The position numbers and the translations under genes are program-made. DNA of 64,000 nt, taken from the NCBI GenBank assembly GCA_003244185.1, contig QHBT01000043.1, forward strand, positions 62,001 to 126,000, given 5' to 3'. This document shows positions 25,154 to 33,517 of the stretch, one piece after another. A model generated the notes under the pieces. It was not told where the DNA came from. It saw only the letters and a list, made by a program, of their open reading frames with translations, and searched no databases. The DNA is from Candidatus Dormiibacter spiritus (GTDB lineage: Bacteria; Chloroflexota; Dormibacteria; Dormibacterales; Dormibacteraceae). Position 1 is the stretch's first letter. Every line of letters starts with the position of its first letter.

Positions 25154-26523
25154 CCGACAGCATCCCTGACGTCCGCCAGGTGCCCAGCGATGGCGGCCGC
25201 CGCCGCCATCGGTGGGCTGAGCAGGTGGGTGCGCCCGCCGGCTCCCTGCCGGCCCTCGAAGTTGCGGTTGCTGGTTGAGGCGCAGCGCTCGCCGGGGGCC
25301 AGAATGTCGGGGTTCATGCCCAGGCAGAGGGAGCAGCCGGCTTCGCGCCATTCGAAGCCGGCGTCCTTGAAGACGCGGTCCAAGCCCTCTGTCTCGGCCC
25401 TCAGCTTGACAGCTGTGGAGCCAGGCACGACCATGGCGCGAACTCGGGGGTGGACGTGGCGGCCGCGGATCACCTCGGCGGCAACGCGCAGGTCCTCCAA
25501 CCGCGAGTTTGTGCAGGAGCCGATGAAGACCCTGTCGATGGCAATGTCCTGGAGCTGCATCCCAGCCTTGAGATCCATGTAGCGAAGCGCCCGCTCAGCT
25601 GTCTCGTCGCGGGGCTCGGGCACGCGGCCCGTGATCGGCGCTGCCTGCGCAGGGTTCACGCCCCAGGTGACGTACGGCTCAAGTCGGGACGCATCGACCT
25701 GGATCTGGCGGGCGAAGGCTGCGTCTTCATCGCTGGCGAGCGTCCGCCAGTAGTCCAAGGCCTGCTCCCAGAGTGTGCCTTTGGGTGCGTACTGGCGCGG
25801 CTGCAGGTAGGCGAAGGTGGTGTCGTCCGGTGCGATCATGCCCACCCGCGCGCCCCACTCGATGGTCATGTTGCAGATCGTCATCCGGCTCTCCATCGAG
25901 AGCTTCCTGACCGCCTCGCCGCGATATTCGACCAGGTTGCCCTGGCCGCCGGCCACGCCCTCCTGGGCTATCAGACCCAGCACCATGTCCTTCGCGGTGA
26001 CGCCGGGAGGCAGCTCGCCCTCGATGTCAACCGCTATGTCGGGGAAGCGGCGCTGGGGCAGGCACTGAGTCGCCAGCACATGCTCGACCTCGGAGGTGCC
26101 GATGCCAAAGGCCAGAGCGCCGAAGGCGCCGTGCGTAGCAGTGTGGGAGTCACCGCAGACAATGGTCAGCCCGGGCTGGGTGAGCCCGAGCTCGGGGCCC
26201 ATGACGTGGACTATGCCCTGGTGCCGGCTGCCCAGTTTGTGGAGCCGGATGTTCGCGCGCGCGCAATTGCGCTCAAGCGCCTCCAACTGGAGGCGCGAGA
26301 GGTCGTCGATCGGCTCAGGTCCGGTCGGGGTGTTGTGGTCGGTGGTGGCGATGGTCAGGTCAGGGCGGTGGACGGGTCGGCCCGCGAGTTGGAGACCGGC
26401 GAACGGCTGCGGCGAGGTGACCTCATGGACCAGATGCATGTCGACGAAGAGAAGGTCTGGCTCTCCGGGGGAGCTGGCCACCACGTGGCTGTCCCAGATC
26501 TTCTGGGCCAGGGTCTTCGGCAT
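25150..26523 (-). CDS. leuC: 3-isopropylmalate dehydratase large subunit
   Basis: A 457-residue aconitase-family iron-sulfur subunit. It shows [14 protein letters not shown] near residue 28, TTDHNTPT near 60, [19 protein letters not shown] near 130, and the [4Fe-4S] cysteines in GSCTNSR and [13 protein letters not shown] at 26523 gives the usual [11 protein letters not shown]-terminus and has TATCGT 7 bases upstream, matching the leaderless pattern; a GTG three codons earlier is an alternative. It is first in a two-gene operon with leuD and divergent from the DehI-like gene. Confidence 0.94.
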   Translation of the reverse strand: MPKTLAQKIWDSHVVASSPGEPDLLFVDMHLVHEVTSPQPFAGLQLAGRPVHRPDLTIATTDHNTPTGPEPIDDLSRLQLEALERNCARANIRLHKLGSRHQGIVHVMGPELGLTQPGLTIVCGDSHTATHGAFGALAFGIGTSEVEHVLATQCLPQRRFPDIAVDIEGELPPGVTAKDMVLGLIAQEGVAGGQGNLVEYRGEAVRKLSMESRMTICNMTIEWGARVGMIAPDDTTFAYLQPRQYAPKGTLWEQALDYWRTLASDEDAAFARQIQVDASRLEPYVTWGVNPAQAAPITGRVPEPRDETAERALRYMDLKAGMQLQDIAIDRVFIGSCTNSRLEDLRVAAEVIRGRHVHPRVRAMVVPGSTAVKLRAETEGLDRVFKDAGFEWREAGCSLCLGMNPDILAPGERCASTSNRNFEGRQGAGGRTHLLSPPMAAAAAIAGHLADVRDAVG

Positions 26524-26530
26524 CGAACGC

Positions 26531-26536
26531 ACGATA
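26531..26536 (-). promoter_or_regulatory. -10 element (TATCGT) of a leaderless leuC promoter
   Basis: On the minus strand TATCGT is followed by 7 bases and the ATG at 26523. It helps to choose that ATG over the upstream GTG. Confidence 0.4.
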
Positions 26537-26616
26537 CGAGTGGACAGGTCTCAGCCGGTGTGGCTGACGTACGGCAAAACTGCCGGTGGTTTGGCGCCTG
26601 TCGACAGCCGGAGAGC

Positions 26617-26622
26617 TACGCT
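26617..26622 (+). promoter_or_regulatory. -10 element (TACGCT) of a leaderless promoter
   Basis: TACGCT is followed by exactly 6 bases and the GTG at 26629 of the DehI-like gene. Confidence 0.4.
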
Positions 26623-26628
26623 GGCGGC

Positions 26629-27456
26629 GTGGGGCAACCTCGGTTTCTGCCAGAAGTCGCTGAGGCCGAGGCGGTGGGTGAGGTCTCCCGCCTTTATGAG
26701 GAGATCCGCAGGACGCTGGGGATTCCATTCGTCGGCCTGATCTATCGGAACCTGGCCGTCGAGCCCGGCCGGCTGGCTTCAGCCTGGCGGCGGCTCGGTC
26801 CCTTCTTTACGCATCCGGCGACGTCGCGCGCGGCAGCCGACCTTCATTGGGAGGGCGCTCACACTCCACCTATGCCGCCGGCGGGCGAGCTCACCCGCCT
26901 CGGGCTCAACGAGCGCTTCTTCGACCGCGCCGGGGCGACGCTGGAGGCCTATGACCGGGCCAACCGGCTGAACCTGCTCGGCCTCACTGCGCTTCTGTAC
27001 CCGCTGAGCGGAGACCTCGCCCCTGACGCCACCCCAGGAACCGCAGCTGCCGTGGTTACAGGGCCGCGCGACGAGCTGCTGCCGCTGCTGGAGCTGGAGG
27101 CCCTGCCGGCGGCTGACCGGGCGATGTTGCTGAAGATGAGCCAGGCGCTACTCCCTGCTGAGGAACCGGTCCTCGTCCCCTCGCTGCTGCGTCATTTCGC
27201 GCTGCCTGGCCTGCTCGACAGCCTCTGGCCGGCCCTGCGTCCTGCCGTCGCCGGCGGCTTCGTTGCCGGCGCCGCCGAGGACCTGCGCCACCAGGCCGCA
27301 GCCGCGTCCATCGCTCCGCGCCGTTCAATGACTCCTATCGACGACCCGGTTACCAGGCGGACCGCCGAGCGGTTCTTGACAGCCACTTCGACCATGGTCG
27401 TCACCGGCCACCTCCTGGACACGATCCTGAAAACCTGCCGCCGCGGTGCCGCTTAG
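26629..27456 (+). CDS. DehI-like 2-haloacid dehalogenase family protein
   Basis: A 275-residue all-helical protein resembling group I (DehI) haloacid dehalogenases, which remove halide from D- and L-2-haloacids without a covalent intermediate. The N-terminal pattern PEVAEAEAVGEVSRLYEEIRR followed by IPFVGLIYRNLA matches the family, and a second, similar helical repeat follows (DLRHQAAAAS... RRTAERF). GTG at 26629 is the start: the open frame continues far upstream through leuC, but the family N-terminus begins here. Halide-free members exist, so activity is tentative. It overlaps the next open frame's first codons. Confidence 0.78.
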   Translation: MGQPRFLPEVAEAEAVGEVSRLYEEIRRTLGIPFVGLIYRNLAVEPGRLASAWRRLGPFFTHPATSRAAADLHWEGAHTPPMPPAGELTRLGLNERFFDRAGATLEAYDRANRLNLLGLTALLYPLSGDLAPDATPGTAAAVVTGPRDELLPLLELEALPAADRAMLLKMSQALLPAEEPVLVPSLLRHFALPGLLDSLWPALRPAVAGGFVAGAAEDLRHQAAAASIAPRRSMTPIDDPVTRRTAERFLTATSTMVVTGHLLDTILKTCRRGAA

Positions 27457-27459
27457 TCT
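27454..27459 (+). promoter_or_regulatory. -10 element (TAGTCT) of a leaderless promoter
   Basis: TAGTCT is followed by 7 bases and the ATG at 27467, overlapping the DehI-like stop codon region. It supports ATG 27467 over the GTG at 27446. Confidence 0.4.
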
Positions 27460-27466
27460 CAAGGGC

Positions 27467-29017
27467 ATGCGCCGAACCGACTTCGGCAAGACCGGCGACG
27501 CCGGCCGGGAAGGGAAGTCGAACGGGAGCCGCAGCACCGATCGCCTCGTCCACGTCGCTGCGGTTGCGCTGGCCGCAGTGCTGGCCTTGAGCGGCCTGCT
27601 GCTTGTGATTCCAGCGGCGGCCGACTCCCCGGCCAGCCTCCAAGAGGTGGGGCACGACGATCTGGGCGCCCGGGGCCTGAACTCGGCACTTGCCCTGGCC
27701 GGCCACTGCGCCTACATCGGCAGCCGCGGCCAGGGTGCGATCGAGATAGTGGACGTCACCGATCCCGCCCACCTGCGCACTGTGGGGTCGCTGCCCGCGC
27801 GCCGTCTCACCACGCCGCGGGAGCTGCGCACTGTCCTCAGCCGCAAGCTGCTGGTGGTGCTCAGCTACGCGCTTGGCAGTGGCGGCCTGAACCGCCTCGA
27901 CCTCTACAGCTGGCAGGGCGACTGCGCCCAGCCGGTGCTGGTCGGCGGATACGACTTCGCGGTACGCTCGCCACACGAGTTCTATCTCTGGCAGCAGTCT
28001 GACGGTGACCGGCTTCTGCTTTTCACCACCATGTTCAGCGGAGGCGGCGCCGACCTCCAGGTCGTCGACGCCACGGATCCCGCCTCGCCCAAGCTTGCAG
28101 GCACCTGGAGCCCGCCCCTCGGCAGCCTTCATTCCATAGCGCTCAGCGGCGACGGTCGACGGGCCTATCTCTCACTCTGGCGGGGTGGCCTGCTGATCGC
28201 TGACAGCACGCAGTTCGTCAGCGGTCAGCCAAATCCCCAGCTGAGCCTCTTGACGCCGGCGTCGTCAGCTCTCGCGCCCTTGCCCGGGGGCAACGTCCAC
28301 AGTGCGGTCCAACTGCCGGGGCGCGACTTGGTGATAGTGACTGACGAGCGCTACCTGCCGACTGCCCCCTGTGGACCGGCCCGCCTGGTGGACGTGTCGA
28401 ACCCGGCCCAGCCACGGCAGGTGAGCGTGCTCAAGGCGCCCGAGAACGAGTCGGCCACGTGTCCGAGCAGCCCAGTCGGTACCTACACGAGCCACAACCC
28501 CACGGTGGTTGGAGACCTGGCTTTCGTCACCTGGTACTCGAGCGGCCTACAGGTGTTCGACGTCTCGAACCCCGCGCAGCCGGTGCGCCTGGCCGAGTCG
28601 CGGCCTCAGGCAGTCGAGCCGGGGGGGCGCGACTCGCAGCTGGGCGCCACGTTGACCATGACCTGGAGCTACCCGATAGTGCGGGACGGCTTGATCTATG
28701 TGGCTGACATCAACCAGGGCCTCTACGTGCTTCGCTATCAGGGTCCGCATCAGGAGCAGGTAGCGCAGATCGGCTTCGCCGAGGGCAACAGCAACCTGCA
28801 GCCGGCGCAGGCCGCCCCCACCCCGACCCCCAGCGCCGTCCCGCCGCCGACCTCGCCAACCACCCCAACGTCCGGGGTTACGCGGGTATCGCCCTCCCCG
28901 GCAGCCGCCCGATTGCTCCCGACCTCCAACTGGTGGGCTGGTGCGATCCTCATCCTGCTGGCCGCCGGGGCGGCAGCCGCGTTCGTACTCGTGCGCCGGT
29001 CGCGGCGCCCCGGTTAG
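27467..29017 (+). CDS. LVIVD-repeat beta-propeller protein, membrane-anchored at both ends
   Basis: A 516-residue surface protein. A hydrophobic segment follows a basic N-terminus (about residues 26-48), then a region of repeated beta-propeller blades of the LVIVD type (IEIVDVTDPAHLRTVG, LQVVDATDPASPKLAG, ARLVDVSNPAQPRQVS, LQVFDVSNPAQPVRLAE), a Pro/Thr-rich linker near residues 445-480, a C-terminal transmembrane helix and a short basic tail. It is therefore probably an extracytoplasmic propeller tethered to the membrane. Its ligand is unknown. The start at 27467 is supported by TAGTCT 7 bases upstream. Confidence 0.82.
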   Translation: MRRTDFGKTGDAGREGKSNGSRSTDRLVHVAAVALAAVLALSGLLLVIPAAADSPASLQEVGHDDLGARGLNSALALAGHCAYIGSRGQGAIEIVDVTDPAHLRTVGSLPARRLTTPRELRTVLSRKLLVVLSYALGSGGLNRLDLYSWQGDCAQPVLVGGYDFAVRSPHEFYLWQQSDGDRLLLFTTMFSGGGADLQVVDATDPASPKLAGTWSPPLGSLHSIALSGDGRRAYLSLWRGGLLIADSTQFVSGQPNPQLSLLTPASSALAPLPGGNVHSAVQLPGRDLVIVTDERYLPTAPCGPARLVDVSNPAQPRQVSVLKAPENESATCPSSPVGTYTSHNPTVVGDLAFVTWYSSGLQVFDVSNPAQPVRLAESRPQAVEPGGRDSQLGATLTMTWSYPIVRDGLIYVADINQGLYVLRYQGPHQEQVAQIGFAEGNSNLQPAQAAPTPTPSAVPPPTSPTTPTSGVTRVSPSPAAARLLPTSNWWAGAILILLAAGAAAAFVLVRRSRRPG

Positions 29018-29069
29018 CTCGCAAGCCACGGGGGAGCACAGCGACTTCGGTGCGTCAAGGTAACAGCGC

Positions 29070-30473
29070 TCAGGGACTGACGCGGGCCACGACTTCCGAC
29101 AGCTCGGGAAGCTCCCGGCGCAGCGCCAGCTCGAGCTCGGTCTCGATGCGGTGCGCCTCCTCCAGCGCCAGTGAGGCCGGCAGGCGAGCGACCACATGCG
29201 CCACCAGCCGCTGTCCCCGGAAGCTGAGCTCAACGTCGAGGCAGTCCAGCACCTGGGGTTGCGCCAGCGTGACGGCGCGGATGCGTTGCACCAGGTCCTC
29301 GCGGCTGGCGGTGACGTCCGAGCCACTCACCCAGTCAGGCTCGAGCGGCTCCAGGTGCACATCGACGCGCGCCACCTCCGGCAGCGCCTGTTTCAGGTTC
29401 TGCTCCAAAGCCGAACTGGTGGCAGTGGCCTTCTCCAGTGTCATTGCGCCAGGCAGTTTCGCGTGCATGCTGAGGTGGATCGAGCCATTCGCCTCGCGCT
29501 CGACAGTCACGTTGTGGAGATCGTTGACGGCGCCCTGGCGCGCAGCCACCGCATGCACCCGCTCGACCAGGTTGCCCTCCTTCCACTGCGACTCCAGGAC
29601 CAGGTCCAGATCCAGTTCCGGCTCGGCCTCGCGAGCGGCCGCCTTGACGCGTTCGCTAAGCCCTTGAGCCGCTTCGATGGAGAGGGTGGGTCGGGCGGTC
29701 ACTCGGGCGTCTCCCTGCAGGCGGCCGCCCGAGCGCCTGACGCGCACACCCCGCACGGCGCGGACCCCCTCGACCGCCTCGATGGCTTCCCGGACCGACT
29801 CCTCCACTCCTTTCGGAGCCCTGTCCATCAGGATGTCAGCTGAACGCCAGGCCAGCAGTCCTGCCGAGCGGCCGATAACGGCCGCCACCAGCAGGCCGGC
29901 CCCGGCGTCGGCCCAGCCGAACCCCATGCGGACGCCGACCAGCCCCGCCAGGACGCCCGCCGACGAGAAGATGTCGGCGAAGCGGTTCTGCGCTCCTGCC
30001 GCCAGGGCCGGGCTGTGCCAGCGCCGGCTGGCCCAGCGCAGGGTGGTGGCGCGGCCGATCTCCAGCAGCATCGTCGCCCCCACCAGACCTATCGCGTACA
30101 ACGCCGGGTCGACGTGGACGGGTGCCCCCACCAAACGCCTGACCGCCTCGAACGCGATCACCGCCGCAGTGAGCAGGAGGATCAGCCCCTCCCCAAAAGC
30201 CGCCAGGTTTTCGGCCCTGCCGTGTCCGAAGGGGTGCTCGTGATCGGCCGGCCGGCGGGAGGTCCGCACTGCGAGCAGCGCGAAGAGAGAAGCCAGGAGA
30301 TCCAGCGCGGAGTGAGCGGCTTCGCCGAGCAGGCCCAGACTGCCTGTGAGCAGGCCGGCGATCAGCTTGGCGATGACCAGACAGCAGTCGATGAGGAGCG
30401 AGGCGAACGCTATCCGCTGGGCCGTGAGGCGGGGCCGCGGCGCCGCTTCGGCCGCCCGGCTGGAAGTGAGCAT
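29070..30473 (-). CDS. Cation diffusion facilitator transporter with three tandem C-terminal domains
   Basis: A 467-residue metal/proton antiporter, longer than the usual ~300. Six transmembrane helices occupy about residues 17-215. Helix 2 carries the metal-site pair HSALD; helix 5 carries NRFAD, with asparagine where zinc exporters have histidine, which may shift metal choice. The remainder is three successive ferredoxin-like cytoplasmic domains starting near GVEESVREAIEAVEGV, NLVERVHAVAARQGAV and DLVQRIRAVTLAQPQV. The ATG at 30473 (or GTG 30476) lies 11-14 bases after the potassium-channel stop, implying one operon; the longer open frame upstream is the channel gene in another frame. Confidence 0.88.
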   Translation of the reverse strand: MLTSSRAAEAAPRPRLTAQRIAFASLLIDCCLVIAKLIAGLLTGSLGLLGEAAHSALDLLASLFALLAVRTSRRPADHEHPFGHGRAENLAAFGEGLILLLTAAVIAFEAVRRLVGAPVHVDPALYAIGLVGATMLLEIGRATTLRWASRRWHSPALAAGAQNRFADIFSSAGVLAGLVGVRMGFGWADAGAGLLVAAVIGRSAGLLAWRSADILMDRAPKGVEESVREAIEAVEGVRAVRGVRVRRSGGRLQGDARVTARPTLSIEAAQGLSERVKAAAREAEPELDLDLVLESQWKEGNLVERVHAVAARQGAVNDLHNVTVEREANGSIHLSMHAKLPGAMTLEKATATSSALEQNLKQALPEVARVDVHLEPLEPDWVSGSDVTASREDLVQRIRAVTLAQPQVLDCLDVELSFRGQRLVAHVVARLPASLALEEAHRIETELELALRRELPELSEVVARVSP

Positions 30474-30483
30474 CACGCCGCCT

Positions 30484-31530
30484 TCAGCGGGGGCTGAGCC
30501 GCGCCGCGGTGGCGCGGAGCTGCTCGTCTGAGCCGAGCGCCACGATGAGATCGCCCTCCTCCACCACAAGGTGGGGATCCGGGCCCACGTGCATCTGACC
30601 GCCGCGGCGCCGGACAGCCAGCACTTGCGAGCCGCCCTCCGCGTTCAGTTGGGCGGTCGCCAGCGAATGCCCTATGAGCTGCGAGCCCGCCGGCACCACT
30701 ATCTCCTCCAACCCGATGTCGGCGTCGCCGTGGTGGAGGGTGTCCATCACGTCGACGAGCGCCGGCCGCACGGCCAGAGCAGCCATCTGGTGGCCGGCCA
30801 TGCGATAGGGCGAGATGACTCGGCTCGCACCCGCCAGCTCAAGCCGTCTGATGGACTCCGGCTGCCCCGCGCGGGAGAGGATGTACAGGTCTTCGCGCAG
30901 CGAGCGCGCGGCCAGCACTATGTAGACGGCCCGCTCATCGGAGTCGACAGCGCAGAGCAGAGCCCGCGCCCTCTCGATGCCGGCCTCTCGCAGGGTCTCC
31001 TCGTGGGCGGCGTCGCCCTCCAGGTGGAACTTGTCCTCACGTCTCAGCCGGCTCAGCGCTTCCGGGTTGTTGTCGATGACCACGAAGGAAACCGCCTCGC
31101 GTTCCAGCTCCTGCACAATGCGCGTGCCCATGCGGCCGTAGCCGCAGATGATGAAGTGGTCGCGCAGCTGCCGCCGCATGCCCGCCAACGCTCGCTCCCT
31201 CCTGTACTCACCGAGCTCACCGGTGCCCAGGATGTCGGTGAAGATGCCGAGAACCCAGAGCATCGTACCCACGCCGCCCAGGATCAGAGCCGACGTGAAA
31301 ATCTTGCCCGCCGGGTCGAGGGGATGGACTTCGCCATAGCCGACTGTGCTGATGGTGATGAGCGTCATGAAAAACGCGTCAAGGGGATTCCAGCGCTCGA
31401 TCAACCCGTACCCGAGGGTGCCGGTCACGAGCACCGCCAGCAGTACAGCAGCCGGCCGGCGAAAGCGAATCAGCGGATTGCGCCGTGCCGCTGGAAACGC
31501 GGATCGGCCCAGGCCGGAAGCAGGCGCCAT
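30484..31530 (-). CDS. Two-helix potassium channel with RCK (TrkA-N/TrkA-C) domains
   Basis: A 348-residue K+ channel. The pore unit has two transmembrane helices with the selectivity filter TVGYG at 62-66, then an RCK N domain whose nucleotide-binding motif is GYGRMGTRIV near residue 118, and a TrkA-C domain ending in VVEEGDLIVALGS. It is a ligand- or NAD(H)-gated channel of the MthK/Kch type. The start at 31530 follows TACCCT by 6 bases; upstream in-frame starts at 31548 and 31578 would add 6 or 16 residues. It is followed closely by the CDF exporter. Confidence 0.9.
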   Translation of the reverse strand: MAPASGLGRSAFPAARRNPLIRFRRPAAVLLAVLVTGTLGYGLIERWNPLDAFFMTLITISTVGYGEVHPLDPAGKIFTSALILGGVGTMLWVLGIFTDILGTGELGEYRRERALAGMRRQLRDHFIICGYGRMGTRIVQELEREAVSFVVIDNNPEALSRLRREDKFHLEGDAAHEETLREAGIERARALLCAVDSDERAVYIVLAARSLREDLYILSRAGQPESIRRLELAGASRVISPYRMAGHQMAALAVRPALVDVMDTLHHGDADIGLEEIVVPAGSQLIGHSLATAQLNAEGGSQVLAVRRRGGQMHVGPDPHLVVEEGDLIVALGSDEQLRATAARLSPR

Positions 31531-31536
31531 GGCGGA

Positions 31537-31542
31537 AGGGTA
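31537..31542 (-). promoter_or_regulatory. -10 element (TACCCT) of a possible leaderless promoter
   Basis: On the minus strand TACCCT is followed by 6 bases and ATG 31530 of the potassium-channel gene. If an earlier start is used, this lies inside the coding sequence. Confidence 0.3.
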
Positions 31543-31633
31543 GGTCATGGCAGTGCGCCTGTCAGGAACGACCATCACCCCACTGGGCGTCGCCAGCCGC
31601 CCAGCAGTCGGCGCCGACGGGTCGACGCGCCGG

Positions 31634-32401
31634 TTAGGAGGCTAGTGCAGCTGAGACCGCGGGCCGGATTGCGCTGCCCGACCCCGCGGCAGTCACGAAG
31701 GCCTGGAAGAGGCAGTGCGCCCAGCTCTGGCTGTGGACCAGAGCTTCGGGATGAGCCTGCACAGTAAGCACCATGCCGTCGGCCGACTCCAGCCCTTCGA
31801 TGACGTGATCACCACGGCTGTACGCGTTCACTTTAAGGCGGGGCGCGATGTCCTTCACCGCCTGGTGGTGAAAGCTGTTCACCTCCACCCGGTCGGCCCC
31901 GGTCAGTTGGCTGAGGAGCGTACCGGGGACGATGTCGATGCTGTGGGCGAGGTGGTCCCGCCCCTGCTCCAGAGGCGCCCAGTGGTTGTCGGGGCTCGCC
32001 CCGTCCGCCCGAATGTCCTGGTAAAGGCTGCCCCCCAGAGCGACGTTCACTACCTGGTGGCCGCGACAGAGCCCCAGCACCGGCAGCTTGCGCCGGACGG
32101 CCGCCCGTACCAGAGGGATGTCGAGTGCGTCGAGGTCGTCGTCAACGCGGCCCAGGAGCGAGCTCGGTTCCTCGCCGTAAAGGGACGGATGCACGTCCAG
32201 CCCGCCCGGGAAGACCATGCCGTCGAGGTTCTCGAGCAGGTCGTCCGGCTCGGAGGAACTGCCGGCCGGGAGCAGTACAGGCGTGGCGCCGGCCTCGACC
32301 AGCGCGGTGGCGTACTGCTTGTTGAGGCCGAAGTAGGGCATTCCGGTGTGCTGCAGCACGGCTCCGACAGTTAGCCCGATCAGCGGGCGCTTGTGTGCCA
32401 T
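31634..32401 (-). CDS. Peptidase C26 (gamma-glutamyl-gamma-aminobutyrate hydrolase-like) family protein
   Basis: A 255-residue class I glutamine-amidotransferase-like hydrolase of the PuuD type, which cleaves gamma-glutamyl amides. The nucleophile is the cysteine of GLCRGHQVVN, with the histidine/glutamate pair in VQAHPEALVHSQ and the substrate loop VFPGGLDVHPSLYGEE. The ATG at 32401 starts a standard MAHKRPLIGLT N-terminus; the longer upstream open frame is the antisense of ctaA. It stands alone on the minus strand, divergent from ctaA. Role in polyamine/GABA turnover is inferred from family. Confidence 0.9.
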   Translation of the reverse strand: MAHKRPLIGLTVGAVLQHTGMPYFGLNKQYATALVEAGATPVLLPAGSSSEPDDLLENLDGMVFPGGLDVHPSLYGEEPSSLLGRVDDDLDALDIPLVRAAVRRKLPVLGLCRGHQVVNVALGGSLYQDIRADGASPDNHWAPLEQGRDHLAHSIDIVPGTLLSQLTGADRVEVNSFHHQAVKDIAPRLKVNAYSRGDHVIEGLESADGMVLTVQAHPEALVHSQSWAHCLFQAFVTAAGSGSAIRPAVSAALAS

Positions 32402-32494
32402 GAAAGTAACGCCTGATACTACCGGCGGCGGAGAGTGGGAAATTCCGTTGGGTTCCGCCCGGCCGCCGCGGCCGCCAGGACGCTCGAGCGGCGG

Positions 32495-32500
32495 TAATCT
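32495..32500 (+). promoter_or_regulatory. -10 element (TAATCT) of a leaderless ctaA promoter
   Basis: TAATCT is followed by 6 bases and the GTG at 32507; no ribosome-binding sequence is visible. Confidence 0.4.
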
Positions 32501-32506
32501 CAAATC

Positions 32507-33472
32507 GTGAATTCCGGCAGAGCGCTTCGCAGCTTCACCGGCTGGCTGGGCGTCGCGGCATCTGTCGGAATGCTGGTCGTGCTGATCATGGGGGCGCGGG
32601 TGACGGACACCGGCTCCGCCGCCGGCTGTGGCCGGGATTGGCCGCTCTGCAATGGCCGCTTCATCCCCGAATTCGCCGCCGCCACGGCTATCGAGTTCAG
32701 CCATCGGTTGGTGACCGGCGTCGAGGGCTTCCTCATAGTCGCGCTGGCTGTCTTGGCGCTGCTGCTGCTGCGCCATCGACGCGTAGTCCTCATCCTCGTG
32801 CCCATAATGCTTTTCGGCCTCGTGGCCCAAGCGCTGCTCGGAGCTGCCGCCGTCATGTGGCCAGAGCAGCCGGAGGTACTAGCGCTGCACTTCGGCATCT
32901 CGCTGATCGCCCTCGCCTCCACCACCCTCGTCGCTCTCTGTACTCTCCGGCCAGACTCGTTGGTGGTGCGCCAGCCCGTGCCGGCTCTGGTGGCGACGCT
33001 CACCTGGGCGTACGCCGTTTACATATATTTCCTCGTTTACAGCGGCGCCTATATCCGCCACGCAGGCGCGGCAGCCGCTTGTCCTGGCTGGCCTTTCTGT
33101 GGCAGCGGCTACGTTGCCCAAGGGAGCGCTGTGGGCGTGAATTACCTTCACCGTTTTCTGGCAGCCGGTGCCCTGGTGCTTGCCTTGGGTCTCTGGTTGC
33201 TCTACCGCCGCTATCGGCCAGACCGTCGCGACCTGGAGACCGGCGCTCGACTCACTGTCCTGGCGACCCTCGCGCAGGGGGCGGCCGGTGCCTTTCTAGT
33301 CCTGAACCATTGGGAGCTTTTCGGTGAACTTCTCCATGCGGCGCTGACGGGCCTGCTCTTCACCGGCGCGGCCTACCTGGCCTTCCGCGTCAGCCTCGGT
33401 TACCGAGCGGCGGCCGCCACTTCGATGAGCGAGGAGGGTGGAGGTCTGCGCTCCCAACCAAGCCGCGGTTAG
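32507..33472 (+). CDS. ctaA: Heme A synthase (COX15/CtaA family)
   Basis: A 321-residue membrane enzyme that oxidises heme O to heme A for aa3-type cytochrome oxidase. It has about eight transmembrane helices in two related four-helix halves, the heme-ligand histidines in EFSHRLVTG, LALHFGISL, NYLHRFLA and GELLHAALTG, and two extracytoplasmic cysteine pairs (CGRDWPLC and CPGWPFC) as in Bacillus/Gram-positive-type CtaA. GTG at 32507 is the start. No cytochrome oxidase or ctaB gene is nearby, so it is a stand-alone locus. Confidence 0.93.
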   Translation: MNSGRALRSFTGWLGVAASVGMLVVLIMGARVTDTGSAAGCGRDWPLCNGRFIPEFAAATAIEFSHRLVTGVEGFLIVALAVLALLLLRHRRVVLILVPIMLFGLVAQALLGAAAVMWPEQPEVLALHFGISLIALASTTLVALCTLRPDSLVVRQPVPALVATLTWAYAVYIYFLVYSGAYIRHAGAAAACPGWPFCGSGYVAQGSAVGVNYLHRFLAAGALVLALGLWLLYRRYRPDRRDLETGARLTVLATLAQGAAGAFLVLNHWELFGELLHAALTGLLFTGAAYLAFRVSLGYRAAAATSMSEEGGGLRSQPSRG

Positions 33473-33503
33473 TATTAGCTAACAGACGCCCCCAGGGCGT
33501 CTG
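33468..33503 (+). promoter_or_regulatory. Palindrome plus strong hairpin upstream of the ZIP transporter
   Basis: TTAGCTAA (33475-33482) is a perfect palindrome inside GTTAG-N6-CTAAC. It abuts a perfect 9-base stem, CAGACGCCC/GGGCGTCTG, with a CCA loop (33483-33503). The pair separates the ctaA stop from the ZIP start. It could be a ctaA terminator, a metal-regulator operator, or both; no T-tract follows. Confidence 0.45.
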
Positions 33504-33517
33504 AGGCAAGCTGGGCA

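Noticed and set aside
25450-26628. Upstream part of a 668-residue plus-strand open frame
   Set aside because: It is antisense to leuC; the true gene starts at GTG 26629 where DehI-family similarity begins.
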